64,000 bases of DNA from Liolophura sinensis (lineage: Eukaryota; Mollusca; Polyplacophora; Chitonida; Chitonidae), in the NCBI RefSeq assembly GCF_032854445.1, contig NC_088300.1:80962101-81026100 (forward strand), given 5' to 3'. How positions within the stretch are numbered: the stretch's first letter is position 1; each line of letters begins with the position of its first letter. The notes below the pieces were generated by a model. That model saw only the letters and a program-made list of their open reading frames with translations. It made no database searches and was not told the DNA's origin. A program made the position numbers and the translations under genes. Shown here in pieces: positions 47,415 to 59,540 of this stretch.

Positions 47415-48110
47415 GTTGGACGAACATTGTCCGTCATCCCCTAAATAAATCTTTGAATGTTCTATTTTGAGAAAGAAATAAAAGTTACTTGAAATTTTTG
47501 AAGTCACTGTGTCTTGTTTGTTGATGTTTTTAATGTGATCAGTCAAGAATGGTCTTGCTTTCCGTTGTTTTCGAGAAAAGACAATTAAAAAGAATGTACT
47601 TCGCTTTCTGTCCGAAGTTACGCCCAACAAACAGGTGTGTGTAAACCCCAATAAACCAGGCTATTTATAGAAAACGTGCGGTCTACGTCATCAGTTCGGC
47701 ACCTAAATGTCATTTCCACCAGCGTCTCTGTTGACAAGCAGATGACAAGATGGCTCGATGGAAGTTAAGGGAGTCTGTCAAGGTAAGTTCCGCTTTCAAC
47801 TGATGTTACGGGCGACACACGTAATTATGATACCATAATAACGGTCTTAGTACCCCATGTAAGATTTGTAGCGGTCCCCAACTTCGAAATTTGCCAGTTT
47901 CTTGCTGTTTGCTGATGAGTTTCAAGCGTAGGTGTTGTGCAAAATGGTTCGTTTGGCTAAATTTTGAGTCGGGCGTAACAATTAGACGGACAATAGATTT
48001 GTCGGGCGTAACAATTAGACGGACAATAGATTTGTCGGACGTAACAACTTGACGGAGGGCACTTGCGTCGGACATAACATCCTGACGGAATTACATTGTG
48101 TTGGACAAAC
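47415..48110 (-). repeat. Left subterminal motif cluster
   Basis: GTTGGACGAACA 47415-47426 and TTGTCCGTC 47427-47435; GTTACGCCCAACA 47617-47629; TGTTACGGGCGACA 47804-47817; GTCGGGCGTAACA 47968-47980 and 48001-48013, each followed by ATTA and GACGGACAA; GTCGGACGTAACA 48034-48046 and GTCGGACATAACA 48067-48079, followed by GACGGA; GTTGGACAAACA near 48099. Two 33-bp units are exact tandem copies. Confidence 0.8.
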
Positions 48111-50763
48111 ATTTGATGGATTTTTCGTTATGTGGGATTAACCGACCAAAAACGGACGGAAATCAACTGGCTTTGAGTGAGGACAGGTGTGATAAACAAA
48201 CTGCAATAAATATAAACCTCTCTTTTAGTTTAAAAGATACTATACCATAGATTATTGGCCAAAAGTCTATCAGTGCTAATCAAGCTAACGTTTTTGTATT
48301 TGTGGGGAATAGCCGAACTCAAATCAAATAAAAAAAATAAAAACAAAAAACATTAAAACTGGCATGTATAGTATTATATTTTGTTAAACTGATATTAAAG
48401 TTGGGAAAGTCTATAATTCGACCAGAATGATTACCATTTTTTTTTTCAAAAATCTGTGGTATAGTACCTTCAGGTTTCATAATCCATAGAGACAACAATA
48501 GTTCTTGCAATATTTCATGACGACATGGATTATGGCATCTGCAAATTCAGTTTACAGATGTTTATTTTAATTCTTTTCTGTTTTATATAAGATATAAGAA
48601 AAATTAAGACTGATGGAATTTATGGTATTCTGTTTTTTCAAACACTTCCTTAAACTAACTTGATTATTGTTCCCCTTTTTTCCACATTTTGTCCCCTTTT
48701 TTTACACATTTGGAGACCAGTTCATGGGTTAATATGAGATTGATGGGCAGTGAATTAAAAACATAACAGTATGTGGGAAGGTCTGTCAGCAACTTGGTCG
48801 TGGGTTTCCCTGGGTGCCGCCAGATTTCCTTTCACCCTAATTCTGGTTGTGTAAGTGAGATATACCCGAGTACAGTGTAAGACAACAATCAAATTAATAA
48901 ATATAAACATAACATAGAACTCAGAACAACACAAAACATTTTTTTAACTTATTCCTGGTGTTTTTTCCAGACACCAGGAGATTCTGGTCAAGCTCATAAA
49001 AAGACAACAAATGCCAAAAGATGCAAAGCTTACAGACAAAAGGCAAAGGACGTCAGAACAACTAAGAAAAAAACTGTTCCGAAGTAACAGGACTGAGGAA
49101 CAAAAAGTACACGATCGGGAACTAGCTCGACTTCGGATGGCCAAAAAACGAGCGTTAGACAAACAGACGGAAACACACGCACAAGCAAAAAAATCTGTAG
49201 CAGCGCCAAGCACTAGGAAAAAGAAATTAGAGCAACGTCAAAAGTGGAGAGAAGCTCAACAAAAGTACAGGTGAAAAAACTTTTGATTTTTCCCTTTTTT
49301 CTTTTACTGTTTATGAAAATTTTTAAGAGATTCTGTTCTAAATTCATGGACCTTCTAATTCAAGTGAAATATTGACTGACTGACTGTCATTTCATTCATA
49401 ATTCCTGACAATTCCTTTCTCCTAACTGAACTTGGACCCAGAGCTGAAGTAAAATACAATTCCACATGTGTACACTTTTAGCACACCTTTATTGCTCAAA
49501 AGATCAACCATATTTACTGAAATGTGTAAAGCTATCCTGTATTTTTTGTCAACAGAATGAACATGAGTGGCCAAAAAAAGAGGCGTGTGAGAGAGAAAGA
49601 CAGGGAGACAAAGGCGGCTTGCAGGGAACTGGCCAAGAAGTCGTCAGTTAATTACTTGATGGACCAACCGGACACTACATACAGCACACCTAGTGCACAA
49701 AGAAAGGCAGTTAGCAGGGTGAAAAGTGCTTTTCCCAACAGTGCATCGAAATTCAGCTCTGTGCTCCATGGGCTGATTAAAAGTGCATGCCGTACACCAA
49801 GAAAAAGAAAACTCCTGCACGAGTCTGGTGTAATTTTGATGCCCAATAAGAAGCGAAGAATTGAGTTTTTGGAATGCACAATGACCACATTTAAGGAGTA
49901 TTATCAGAAATTGAAGGAATCAAGGAAATCCAAAGACACAAAGCAACGACATGTACTGGGTAGTCATGTAGCTCGAATGAAAAACCACAAGAGAAAATGC
50001 TGGGAAATGGGAATTCGGGGTGCAACACTTATTAAATGGTCAAAGCTTGATGAAGCTACCATGAAGATCCACATTCCCACACATGAAGCTGTGCAAAACT
50101 TCTACATGAAGCCTTACATCTGGTACATTCATTCAGGCAAAAAAGCTGTACTCAAGCGATTAAATAAACAAAGACAAACAATGACCAGAACCCTTCGGTC
50201 TGCATATGAAATTTACAAGTCTGAAAATCCGAATATAAAACTGTCCTACAGCAAATTTACTAAACTCAGACCTAAGCATGTTCAAACTCAAGACCGTGGT
50301 AAGTTTTTTACATGCTTATGTGAAAAGTGTGTAAATATAGAAATGAAGCTGAAGGCAATCAACTCAACAGGTGAAAGACAGTTGGGGAATAAGTACGAAG
50401 CAACAGGGATCACACTGTGTGATTACCCCAAAGGCTCTCTGCCAAACATAAAATGTGCGAAAAGGCAATGCCATCAGTGTGGCACCAAAAAGTTGAAAGA
50501 ACGGCTTCACTCAGAACTGTCATCTAAGGCACAAGTCATGTGTCTGCATGTTTCAGGTGGTTGATGCTCCTGCAGAATATGAAGATCCACCGAAAGGCAC
50601 CTTCTATGCACACTATTTCCATCCCAGTATCAACAACCAAGATGAATGGACAATGGACAAAACCATACACCTTATTACTGTCGATGAGGTGGTCCATAGC
50701 CTGACACCCCCAGACATTCTTTCTCATGGACAACGTGTCATGTATATTTTTGAGGACTTTTAA
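47750..50763 (+). CDS. Spliced gene for an uncharacterised transposase-like protein, internally deleted
   Basis: Apparent exons: 47750-47782 (MARWKLRESVK, donor AAGGTAAG), 48971-49270, 49556 to about 50550, and a last segment ending TAA 50763. Exons 2 and 3 join in phase (TAC AG|A ATG). The N-terminal half is very Lys/Arg rich with KRCKAYRQKAK and LARLRMAKKRALDKQ; then come AVQNFYMKPYIWYIHSGKK, LSYSKFTKLRPKHVQ and CLCEKC, CHQCG. I associate this order with a family of uncharacterised, multicopy proteins in invertebrates and fish. Exon 2 starts in one frame and ends in another; an extra A in the run near 49063-49070 explains both and fits the splice phases. Between CHQCG and the last segment (VVDAPAEYEDPPK) the central, presumably catalytic, part seems absent. 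Function is not known. Confidence 0.5.
48775..48903 (+). repeat. SINE copy (type 1)
   Basis: GTGGGAAGGTCTGTCAGCAA, GTCGTGGGTTTCCC, CGAGTACAGTGTAAGACAAC, AATCAAATTAATAAATATAA. It lies in intron 1 of the transposase-like gene. Confidence 0.78.
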
Positions 50764-50784
50764 TTTACACAGTCTTCTTCCCAT

Positions 50785-51000
50785 CAGCAAGGTCAGGAGA
50801 TCCAGGTTCAAGCCAGTATAATGTGACTGGGTGGGGTGTCATGTTTGGTGTCTTTGGCATGATGTTCCAGTGGCGGCATGGACTCGCCCTGCCACAAGAA
50901 GACACACTATATATGCCCACACCAGAAGGACTCCTCGTTGTCATATGACTGAAATACTGTTAAGTATGACGTTAAACCCCAGGCGCTCACTTACTCCTGT
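50785..51000 (+). repeat. SINE (type 2) with tRNA-like head
   Basis: B-box-like CAGGTTCAAGCC, body GGGTGTCATGTTTGGTGTCT and CATGGACTCGCCCTGCCACA, tail AATACTGTTAAGTATGACGT followed by TAAACCCCAGGCGCTCACTT. This tail type differs from SINE type 1. A second partial copy is at 31215-31330. Confidence 0.7.
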
Positions 51001-51866
51001 CAGCAAGATGGATAATGCGTTTATAGGCTACGTTAACACCCTTTCTTCACTGTACATTTGAAAGTCTTCAGAAAACTGCTCTTTCGACAGACAACAGCAT
51101 TGTGATCCAAGTACCTCTGCCAGGGCATTTTCAGCCAATCATCGATCGTTCGGTATAAGTGGGCATTTCCTTATTTAGAAGTAGCTCTAGATAGCTGTAC
51201 ACCTTCACTACCACTATGGGGTGGAACATTCTATTTGATTCTTGTGTAGTAGTGCCAGAGTTCTGCCATCTCGCACCTCAGGCACTTTTCCCATGTCTCC
51301 TTTGAAAGAACAGGCCAACACAAATATGCATGCTACAATCATGGAGGCCTTGCCTTGATTCCTTTGGAAGAAAATCATCACCCCACATTCAAATAAAAAC
51401 GACGCCATGTTTATGGCGGCTCCCCGTCTTCGGTTAGCACTTTCGGTTGGGCCGCATACAACAAAGTAACAAATCTGACACCTTTCTATTTTCCTCAGTT
51501 TTGGTTCAAATTCCTGATTTAGTCGTACGCATCCCAATCAGAAGTGCTAGTAGAAGATGGGGAGCCATCATAAACAAAAACAATCAAAGGATTTAGGGTA
51601 AATGCCAATCATACCAACTGAAAATTGGAGTTCTCTAACATACTGAACACAAGCTATAATGGAATTTAAAAAGCAACAAGGAAAAGGCAACAAACTCCAA
51701 CGTTGGTAGCTGTCGAGTAAAGAATGAAGCAAAATTAGCATGCTGTGGTTGAGTAGTTGGTACAGAACAGGAGGCTAAAATAATTATTGACACACTTTCA
51801 TATGTTGTTTGCTTCCTACAATAGTGGAAAGAATAGTTCTCACTTTATACCAATATCCAATTTATG
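51001..51866. other. No gene recognised
   Basis: A 107-codon minus-strand frame at 51214-51537 has no recognisable motif. The stretch lies inside the putative transposon. Confidence 0.35.
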
Positions 51867-52266
51867 TGTTCGTCCAACATCTAAGTTGTCCGTCTTATGT
51901 TCGTCCAACATATATTTTGTTTTTTTCAAGTGTTTATTTTATGGACAAGATCAGTTTTCAGGCATTTTTTTTTTATGAAATCATTCTACTAGCAACTGTT
52001 TACATTTTCTTAACCAGCTGCATTTAAGGGCAATATTATTAGGGCAATATTATTTGGACATTTGGAGAGGACATTGTCCGTCTTGTGTTCGTCCAACATA
52101 AAGTAGGTATTTCTGTAAAACATACTAATTCAGAAATTTTTGCAGACTTCTTTACTTCAGAATTGGTTTGCACTCTCAAACAAATGCATTTTTAATAAAC
52201 TTTTCCATGAAAAGCTATTATTGTGTATGAAATTCACTTGTGTGTCTGTCAATGTTCATCCAACAT
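51867..52266 (+). repeat. Right subterminal motif cluster
   Basis: TGTTCGTCCAACAT at 51867-51880, 51898-51911 and 52086-52099, TGTTCATCCAACAT at 52253-52266, with TTGTCCGTC at 51886-51894 and 52074-52082. Spacing between the two parts is 3 nt, as on the left but inverted. Confidence 0.8.
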
Positions 52267-52429
52267 ACTAAAACCATCTACTATTCTCGGAATGTTATAG
52301 GTCAACAGGGCTGCTTAGTTATCTAATAGATATGCTTTTCAGAAAATATAATGATTATTTTATGTGAAAAACAATTGATAATGTGAATCATGGTATTTTG
52401 AAAATTTTTTCAATTGTCACACGTCATGG

Positions 52430-52600
52430 TACACCTTTGCATATAAGCACCCCAAAGTTACTGACTTAAAACTGAACACACCCAATGTCACCAGTGCAGA
52501 CTGTGTCACAGCTACCAACTCAGAACTTAGCATGCCCACTGTCACCAGTGCAGACTGTGTCACAGCTACCGACTCAGAACTTAGCATACCCAATGTCATG
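52430..52600. repeat. ~66-bp repeat, ~2.5 copies
   Basis: CCAGTGCAGACTGTGTCACA and GCTACCAACTCAGAACTTAG recur at 66-bp spacing. Confidence 0.85.
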
Positions 52601-52787
52601 AATGTACTGAAAAAAAACCCAAACTATCAATGTGGAATTTGAGGATTTTTTAGCTGTGTCTTACATGAAAAATATGACCCTTGGGTCCATAAAATCTTTA
52701 GTTTTCAAGTTTTTCACTTAAATTTTGGGGGGAAATGTGTGAAATTTTTGGTTTTCACAAACATATTTATGTGAATTTTATACCCTT

Positions 52788-52945
52788 GTTTTCTGCATGT
52801 CAGCTTGTTTTCTGCATGTCAGCTTGTTTTCTGCATTCCAGCGTGTTTTCTGCTTTCCAGCTTGTTTTCTGCATGCCAGCTTGTTTTCTGCTTTCCAGCT
52901 TGTTTTCTGCATGCCTGCTTGTTTTCTGCATTCCAGCTTTCAGTG
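52788..52945. repeat. ~20-bp repeat, ~8 copies
   Basis: GTTTTCTGCATGTCAGCTT and GTTTTCTGCTTTCCAGCTT alternate. The frame through it is a repeat translation. Confidence 0.92.
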
Positions 52946-54369
52946 GAGAGAAAACAAATGTCTGTGCTAAATTCATGTCATTGACAGCTCATCAGAGTTC
53001 ACCAATGCCAGGTTTTTGTTCTATTCAAAACTTTAGATTACAGCACTGTCAGTTGGACACTAGGGAATACAGGCCAGTGCCGTACCTTGTGAGAGTAGCT
53101 GACTCCACAGATGTAGGCTTGATATTGTTACTAAAGCTCTATTAGCAGTTCCACAACTACAGTTATCTCCCTTTGTGTCCATTCTCTATTCCTGCTACAT
53201 CAAATCATGAAGATTGTATTTTGATGTTATGCCTCCTCAACAGCTGTAAACCTACAAATACACATCCATGATGATGTCACCCTGGTGCACCTTATGTCTA
53301 TGGATGGCATGCTGATTCGACAGTACTGGGTGTAGAGCTCACAACCATGTCACTGTTAGTGTACAAGACTGCTGAGGGTTCCAACACAACTAACATGTCA
53401 TCACACAATTGCTGTTACATTGTTACAAATGAAAATCTTCTCAGCAAAAGTGACTTCTCAGGAAGGAATCATACACGTATTAAAGGGAGTGGGGGAGATG
53501 ACAACTGCATGTTTCACGACAGATAGTTAAATGTATCTTTGAGCAACCACAAAGCTTGAAGTTAACCATTTCTGTCTGACCTGATGAGTGTAAATTACAT
53601 GGGTGACCAACTGCTACATGCATACAGACCCACAGTAAATGCTACACTGCATCAAACAAGGTGAAATCTATGCCTCCATACATACAACTTAGTTATAATT
53701 AACCTTTTCTGACTCACTGCACCAAAACAAAACACACGAATGAAAATAAATTAAAAAAACACCGGGCATACAGAAGAACAGCATATGATAACAGGTTAAT
53801 CAGAGAGATGGGGTACAGGATAGTCAGCTTTTCGACAAGAGTTCTTGCGCAATCTGACCTGTCTTGAGGTTCTCGTGAGTGTGTTCTGGACTTAACTTTT
53901 GAGTACATACTATATAGTGTGTCATGCAGGCTACTTAACCGTGCCAGTCGCATGGATGGCCTGGGTTGATCCAGTAAGCGAGGCTTTTACGTACACATGT
54001 TCAGAGCTGAATGTGTTTCACTGTGAATACGTCACACGTGTAGGGAATATACGATATGATGTACACAAAACAACTGTAAACGCTTGATGACAACTCCGTG
54101 CGTACACCCATACAGTTAACACCCCTACAGTTAACACCCCCGATCTGTCCCGTACACAAATCTCCGTCACATAGCCCTATTACACCGAGACATGTCTACA
54201 GTCCATGTGGTTTCGTTACAGTGGTACAATGTTCACGATGTGAACACACAGTTTTGCCGGCAACTTCCTTATCCATGTGCTTGCAGACGCCTTAACCACG
54301 CCTCGTTTCCCACTATATAGCCATTTCTCCGATTTTTCATGGATGTAAGAATTAAGTCGAGGTACTTAC
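52946..54369. other. No gene recognised
   Basis: Unique sequence without coding character. It may be intronic to ELOVL-A if its first exon lies near 54370. Confidence 0.35.
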
Positions 54370-54600
54370 CTATAAAAATGATACATGGACAATCCCGCTA
54401 ATGTCGACCCAGTATCGGTATAGTCAAGATATACCCTGAGAGGTAATGTTGCCACTGACTACGCGGGAACAAATTCCACCCCTGGAAACAGGTCAAAGGT
54501 TATCTTCAGATAACCAGCCAATCGCTGGCGTCGTCTCAGCGCGCACATGTTGTCACATGTCAAACGCATCTCGCTTGGACTTCGGCGTATCTGAACATGC
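54364..54600 (-). promoter_or_regulatory. Possible non-coding first exon and promoter of ELOVL-A
   Basis: On the minus strand TTTTTATAG is followed by a consensus donor GTAAGTACC (54369-54361). ELOVL-A needs an upstream 5' UTR exon because its start-codon exon begins at an acceptor. The next 230 bp are richer in CpG. Nothing else ties it to the gene, so this is a guess by position. Confidence 0.25.
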
Positions 54601-55430
54601 ATCTAGTATTACAGTAAGGCGTCTTACAGAAACTCAACAACTAATGTATGCTTCACTGACCTTGACTTGGTTAAGCACAAAAAGGAAAACCACAGTTCAA
54701 ATGTACAATTAAACTGGTTTTGCTTGTGAAAGTCTCAAATATATAGCTGTGTAAGATCATAGGCGTTTGTAATACCGGTATTTGATACAGGCCTGTATGT
54801 AGCCTATGCGGCACCTGGATTGTGAGGATAAATCCATAGGCCTACAGCTATCATATTATTTGGCATATTATTTATTTTATTCCAACAGTATTGATATAAC
54901 CTATCATGATGAGCATATTCCAAAACGCACCTACACTACAGCGCGTATAAATACAGCCTGTACTTACATGCCTACTATCCGGGCCATGCTGATTTTGGGA
55001 TGGACATCGATTAGCTTATACCCTATAGCTAAGCCACGGTGCATGTATTTCTAGTAGCCTACTCTGTATTTCAACAGTCTGCTCTACAGCAGCATAGTTT
55101 CTCTAACCGTCTATTCCCAAGGGTTTACAGAATATTATAAGTTTACCTCATGTATTATGCATTTTGTTACAGGGAATCCTATACGTCTATTTCATCAAAT
55201 AAAAGGGAGAGACAAATAAAAATGAAGTAGGACCTATAAAATTCACTTCGAACACCATTAAATATGTCTGATGTTTTGTTTTTCGCTTCACTGAATTTAT
55301 TCAATGCAGTGAAATATTTTGGAGTGTAAGGAAGGCTTCACTGCCAGATTGGTTATAAATGTGATCTGAAGGACGTCGAATTGACTTTTCTCTGGTGCTA
55401 AGAGATATTTAATGTTTGATGCCTGTTTCG
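54601..55430. other. No gene recognised
   Basis: Unique AT-rich sequence; short frames only. Confidence 0.35.
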
Positions 55431-55432
55431 TG

Positions 55433-55491
55433 TACAGCGGCGGACTAACGTGTACAGCGGCGGACTAACGTGTACAGCGGCGGACTAACAG
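55433..55491. repeat. 20-bp repeat, 3 copies
   Basis: GTGTACAGCGGCGGACTAAC three times in perfect tandem, notably GC-rich for this region. Confidence 0.93.
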
Positions 55492-56370
55492 TAGATGACT
55501 GAAGTTTAAGAATTTTATTCAGATATATACAGGGACGTAGGAAGCCAATGGCAACTGTGTGTGTGCGTGGGGGTGGGCGGCGGGGGGGGACATTATCACA
55601 ACCAATGAAGCTCTCCGACCTTATATAGCCGTACGCGCGTTTGAATGTGTTATAAAAGAAAAAAATGTCCATCCTCAAGGTTGTGATGAAGACGACCTAT
55701 ACTGCGCATTTTGGCACAAATTTAGTTTTCGGATTGCTTCCATAGTTTACATGTATATACTAACTTTCTGTTGAAAAACTGACACGCGCCTGAAATATTA
55801 CTTTAATAACGGATAAATTGAACAATGTTTATTATATACTGACCACAGTAATCAGGCCTGCAGGCAGCGAGGTGGAGAGGTGTTGTGGCCGTATATAGGC
55901 AAGCGGAACGACTACCTCAATCTAAGTCAATTTCTTAGATGCGTGGGGGCGGAGACATGTTCTAAATGCCTTTTCGACCAATTAAAGTAAATACAAAGAT
56001 GCATGGAGCCTTTAACTTGAAAATATTGAAAATTTGTGTGCTAAGATGGAATCATCTGAACGGGGAGCTAGAAGCATCCACAAAATCACAAAAGAGAATT
56101 CCTGTTCAGCATTATGATAAAAACCTGAAAACTCGATATTTATATTCTTATTTTTTGTGTGTTAGAAAACATGTAGGCATGGCCTCATAAACCATTAGCA
56201 TCGTTTGCAAGTTTTATCGCCTTGCTGAACATATGCCATGAAATAGGGCAAATACTGCACTGAGTTTTGCTGGGTGCTGGAGGATAAGAGGCCCTCCAGA
56301 GGAATTAAGAGACGTGAGTTTTCACTCCGTTTGAATGCTCAGTTACATTGTCCAGTTCAAAATTTCAGAA
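55492..56370. other. No gene recognised
   Basis: Includes a G-rich stretch (GGGGGTGGGCGGCGGGGGGG at about 55567) but no coding or repeat family. A poly-G run of about 18 follows at 56376. Confidence 0.35.
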
Positions 56371-56439
56371 CAACATGGGGGGGGGGGGGGGGCTCCACTC
56401 CCACCCGTCGCTTCCTACGCCACTGAGGAACATTTTGCC

Positions 56440-57010
56440 AACCATGCACACTGACCTCTGACCCACCATAAAGACTGTTTACCCACCACATATACAGACC
56501 GTTTACCCACCACATATACAGACCTTTTACCCACCATATGTACAGGCCTCTTACCAACCACACAGACCTTTAACTCACCCACCATAGACATTTCACCCAC
56601 CATCCGGATTTTTTACCCACCATACAAATTTTTTACCCACCATATTGATCATTTCCCGACCATACAGACCTTTTACCCACCATACAGACGTTTTACCCAC
56701 CATACAGATCGTTTATCCACCATAGAGCTTTTACCCACCACACAGACCGCTTACCCACCATACAGACCGCTTACCCACCATATGTATTGGTGTTTTACCC
56801 ACCATATGTATTGACCGTTTACCCACCGCAGACCTTTAACTTACCCATCATAGACCTTTTACCCACCATACAGACCTTTTACCCACCACACAGACCAATT
56901 ACCGACCATACAAACCTTTTACCCACCATACAGATCGTTTACCAACCATACAGATCGTTTACCAACCATACAGACCGTTTACCCACCATATGTACAGACC
57001 GTTTAACCCA
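56440..57010. repeat. ~20-bp minisatellite, ~26 copies
   Basis: Unit TTTACCCACCATACAGACC with many variants. A 92-codon frame on plus is a repeat translation. Confidence 0.92.
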
Positions 57011-57599
57011 CATAATAAACTTTCAAGTTAATAGAAAATCGCTGACTGACCAGTACATGACATAGTCCTTGCCTCATACTGGAGGCTGAGATACTATAGA
57101 TGGCTTAGCATACGCGCTCAATCTAGACTGATTTGTATTTGGAGTTCTTATCTCCGTGTTAACACTCGCACCCGACTTCTGGCTAAAACTATCGATCTCC
57201 ACTGTCCCACTTAGACTTGTAATTCGCATGAAAAAATTACAAATATGTCACATTCCACTTCTGTCCGTTTTCAAGAATGTGTATTCTGACCTATTCGTTT
57301 GCTTATACCGACTGGATCAGAAAACTTGCTCTGACCTTTGTGGTTCTCTCCATTGCCTTTTAACACGGACAAAGTCAAATGTACGAAACTCGCGAGCAGA
57401 CACCCCTTTTCCCCATCATAGTACTTTTTGTTTTTGGACTCACACGATTTCGCGCGCGTGTTAATCGCTTCTGCGGAGTGTGGAGTTAGCGGTGTAGTAA
57501 TGTCTCGTATGTCAAAGCTGTGCGCATGTGTCGACCGTGTAATATGATGGATGGAGACTCTCCAGTGGTAGGATGGCAAGTAGCTCTGCATGAACCTAA

Positions 57600-59165
57600 A
57601 AACTCGGTGACGACAGTTTCAACATTCAGTTTCTGAAATCCAGTTGACTGAATAACCTCTTTCAAAATCCTATTGAAATGCTCAACTTCTTTATTTCCCT
57701 ACAGGTGATATATAGACGAAAGTCTGTGTTAAATATCTCTCGATCTGAGGAAATCTTCAAAGTCATGTGAAATCAACTGAGGGCCATTATCGGTTACAAT
57801 CTTAGCCGGATAACCCTCTCTACTAAAAACTTTAATCAAAAAGTCTTTCACAGTCGCAGTAGTGATATCACGAGCGAAAGCCGCTTCAGGCCACTTGCTT
57901 CTGTAATCAATCAAAAACAAATCATAAATCGCTCAGGAGTTGTCAGGCGTGACAAAATCAAGGCCAAACTTACGCCAAGCTTGCTCCGGTAAAGGAACAG
58001 ATTGTATTGGAGCAACTCGTACAGATGCGGAATTGTCATTCATGTGACAAGTTAGACAGTGCTTCACAGCTTCTTCCACGTCAGTATCCATTTTCGGCCA
58101 CCAATATAAATCACGGATTCTCTGTTTAGTTTTGACAATGCCTTGGTGATCAGCATGTGCCAATCGCAGCACATTTCGTTGCAGTTCGGCAGAAACGACA
58201 ACTCGACCACCTCGGAAAATTACATTGTATCAATGTGGGAAATGAATTTGCGACATGTCTCTTCGGACACCGTAGCATTGCGGAGTTCGGGAGCAGAAAT
58301 TACAGCATTTTCATCATTTAAAACAGTTTCACAATCAACGTCACAATCTTCCTCATTGGGATGGGTAGAGGTATTCAGGGGTAGGCACCATAACGCGTCA
58401 GCCACCTTATTCTGTGTACCCGGCTTGTGCGAGACTGAATAATTGTGATGCGTCCAACGGGCATTCCATCTGGCAATACGCACAAATCTGTGACCTTGAC
58501 CTCTTGACGACACCAGCGTAGTCAGAGTTTGGGGATCTGTTCGCTTTTCGACCACATAAATAAGTATGCCATTTTTCCACGGCCCACACACATTCGCGTT
58601 CACCTGCGGAATACTTTCTCCCCTGTGCCGTTAACGTAAGCGAGGCACAAGTGATCAGACCATTCATGATTTGCGTATGAGTGGCACCCAGACCATAGCC
58701 ACTTGCGTCAGTTGTGACTATGGTCTCGCAATTTGGGTCTAAGAGACATAAAACAGGACTGTCCACTATAACTTTCTTAACTGAGCTGAATGTATGATCA
58801 GTGACATCTGACCAGACAAACCGGTCGCGTTGCAGTAAATCGCAAATCGGAGGAACGTGAGACGAAAAAATTCGGCACAAAATTTCGCGTAATACGCAGC
58901 CATACCTAGCCTGGGTCGGCCTTGGTCATTATTTTCTGGAACATGCGCGTCGACTGCTTGTACTAGTTCAGGGTTAGGGTCAATTCCCTGTGAATCAATC
59001 ACATACTCCAGAATACCAAGTCGATCAGCGCCGAACTGACATTTCTCATTTAAGGTAAAGTTCGCATTCTTCAAACGCTGTAGTACTGCTCGTTAGCTGC
59101 GGTCATGCTCGGCTTGTGTTTTACCATATACCATTATGTCGTCAATGGTAACAGATTTATAACAG
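57600..59165 (-). mobile_element. Ty3/gypsy (Metaviridae) LTR retrotransposon fossil, pol part only
   Basis: Reading on the minus strand, the order is reverse transcriptase (palm end and thumb), RNase H, integrase zinc-binding domain, integrase core, as in Ty3/gypsy. Recognisable pieces include TTDASGYGLGA of RNase H, a HHCC-type segment and IVTDNGPQ of the integrase. It is broken, with several breaks, and lacks gag, protease and visible LTRs. Without LTRs its age cannot be estimated; intermediate decay suggests it is neither very recent nor ancient. Confidence 0.9.
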
Positions 59166-59394
59166 ATTGCTCATCTGAAGCAAGACGGTGCAGACGAAAG
59201 ACAAAAAACAAACTCTCTCGAAACGAATAATAAATTTACGATTTTCAGTGATGAAATTACTTACATGTTATTATAAAACGTATCTCAAATTTTTGTCGGC
59301 AGAGCTATAATTTAGATGTTTAGACTTAATTCACCAACACACCTAAATGACGGGTATTTTACACCCCTTCTATATAGGGCCCTCCGGCCCTACG

Positions 59395-59540
59395 TGGGAA
59401 GGTCTCTCAGCAACCTGCGGATGGTCGTGGGTTTCCTCCTGACTATGCACCGTTTCCTCCCACCATAATGCTGGTCGCCGTCGTATGAATGAAATATTCT
59501 TAAGTACAGCTTGAAACACCAATCAAATAAATGAATAAAA
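59395..59540 (+). repeat. SINE copy (type 1)
   Basis: GTGGGAAGGTCTCTCAGCAA, CTGCGGATGGTCGTGGG, CCTCCCACCATAATGCTGG, ATATTCTTAAGTACAGC and AACACCAATCAAATAAATGA. TATATAGGGCC flanks both sides (59371 and 59542), a possible target duplication. Confidence 0.82.

Larger units (their letters stand above)
47415..52266. mobile_element. Candidate DNA transposon with inverted subterminal motif clusters, ~4.9 kb
   Basis: Both sides of the gene at 47750-50763 carry clusters of a composite motif in opposite orientation: TTGTCCGTC, a 3-4 nt gap, then TGTTCGTCCAACAT (right) or its left-side form GTCGGGCGTAACAATTAGAC. This arrangement resembles transposase-binding subterminal repeats. The precise ends, terminal repeats and target duplication were not resolved, so the limits given are those of the outermost motifs. 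Two SINEs (48775 and 50785) inserted later. A host gene with regulatory motif clusters is the alternative. Confidence 0.5.

Noticed and set aside
51214-51537. 107-codon minus-strand frame
   Set aside because: No recognised motif, no splice context, and it lies within the candidate transposon; chance frame is more likely.
54446-54712. 88-codon frame in the CpG-richer region
   Set aside because: No family character; the region is better read as possible promoter sequence.
57600-59165. Host gene derived from a retroelement
   Set aside because: The fragment is broken and shows no sign of a preserved host frame; treated as a fossil.
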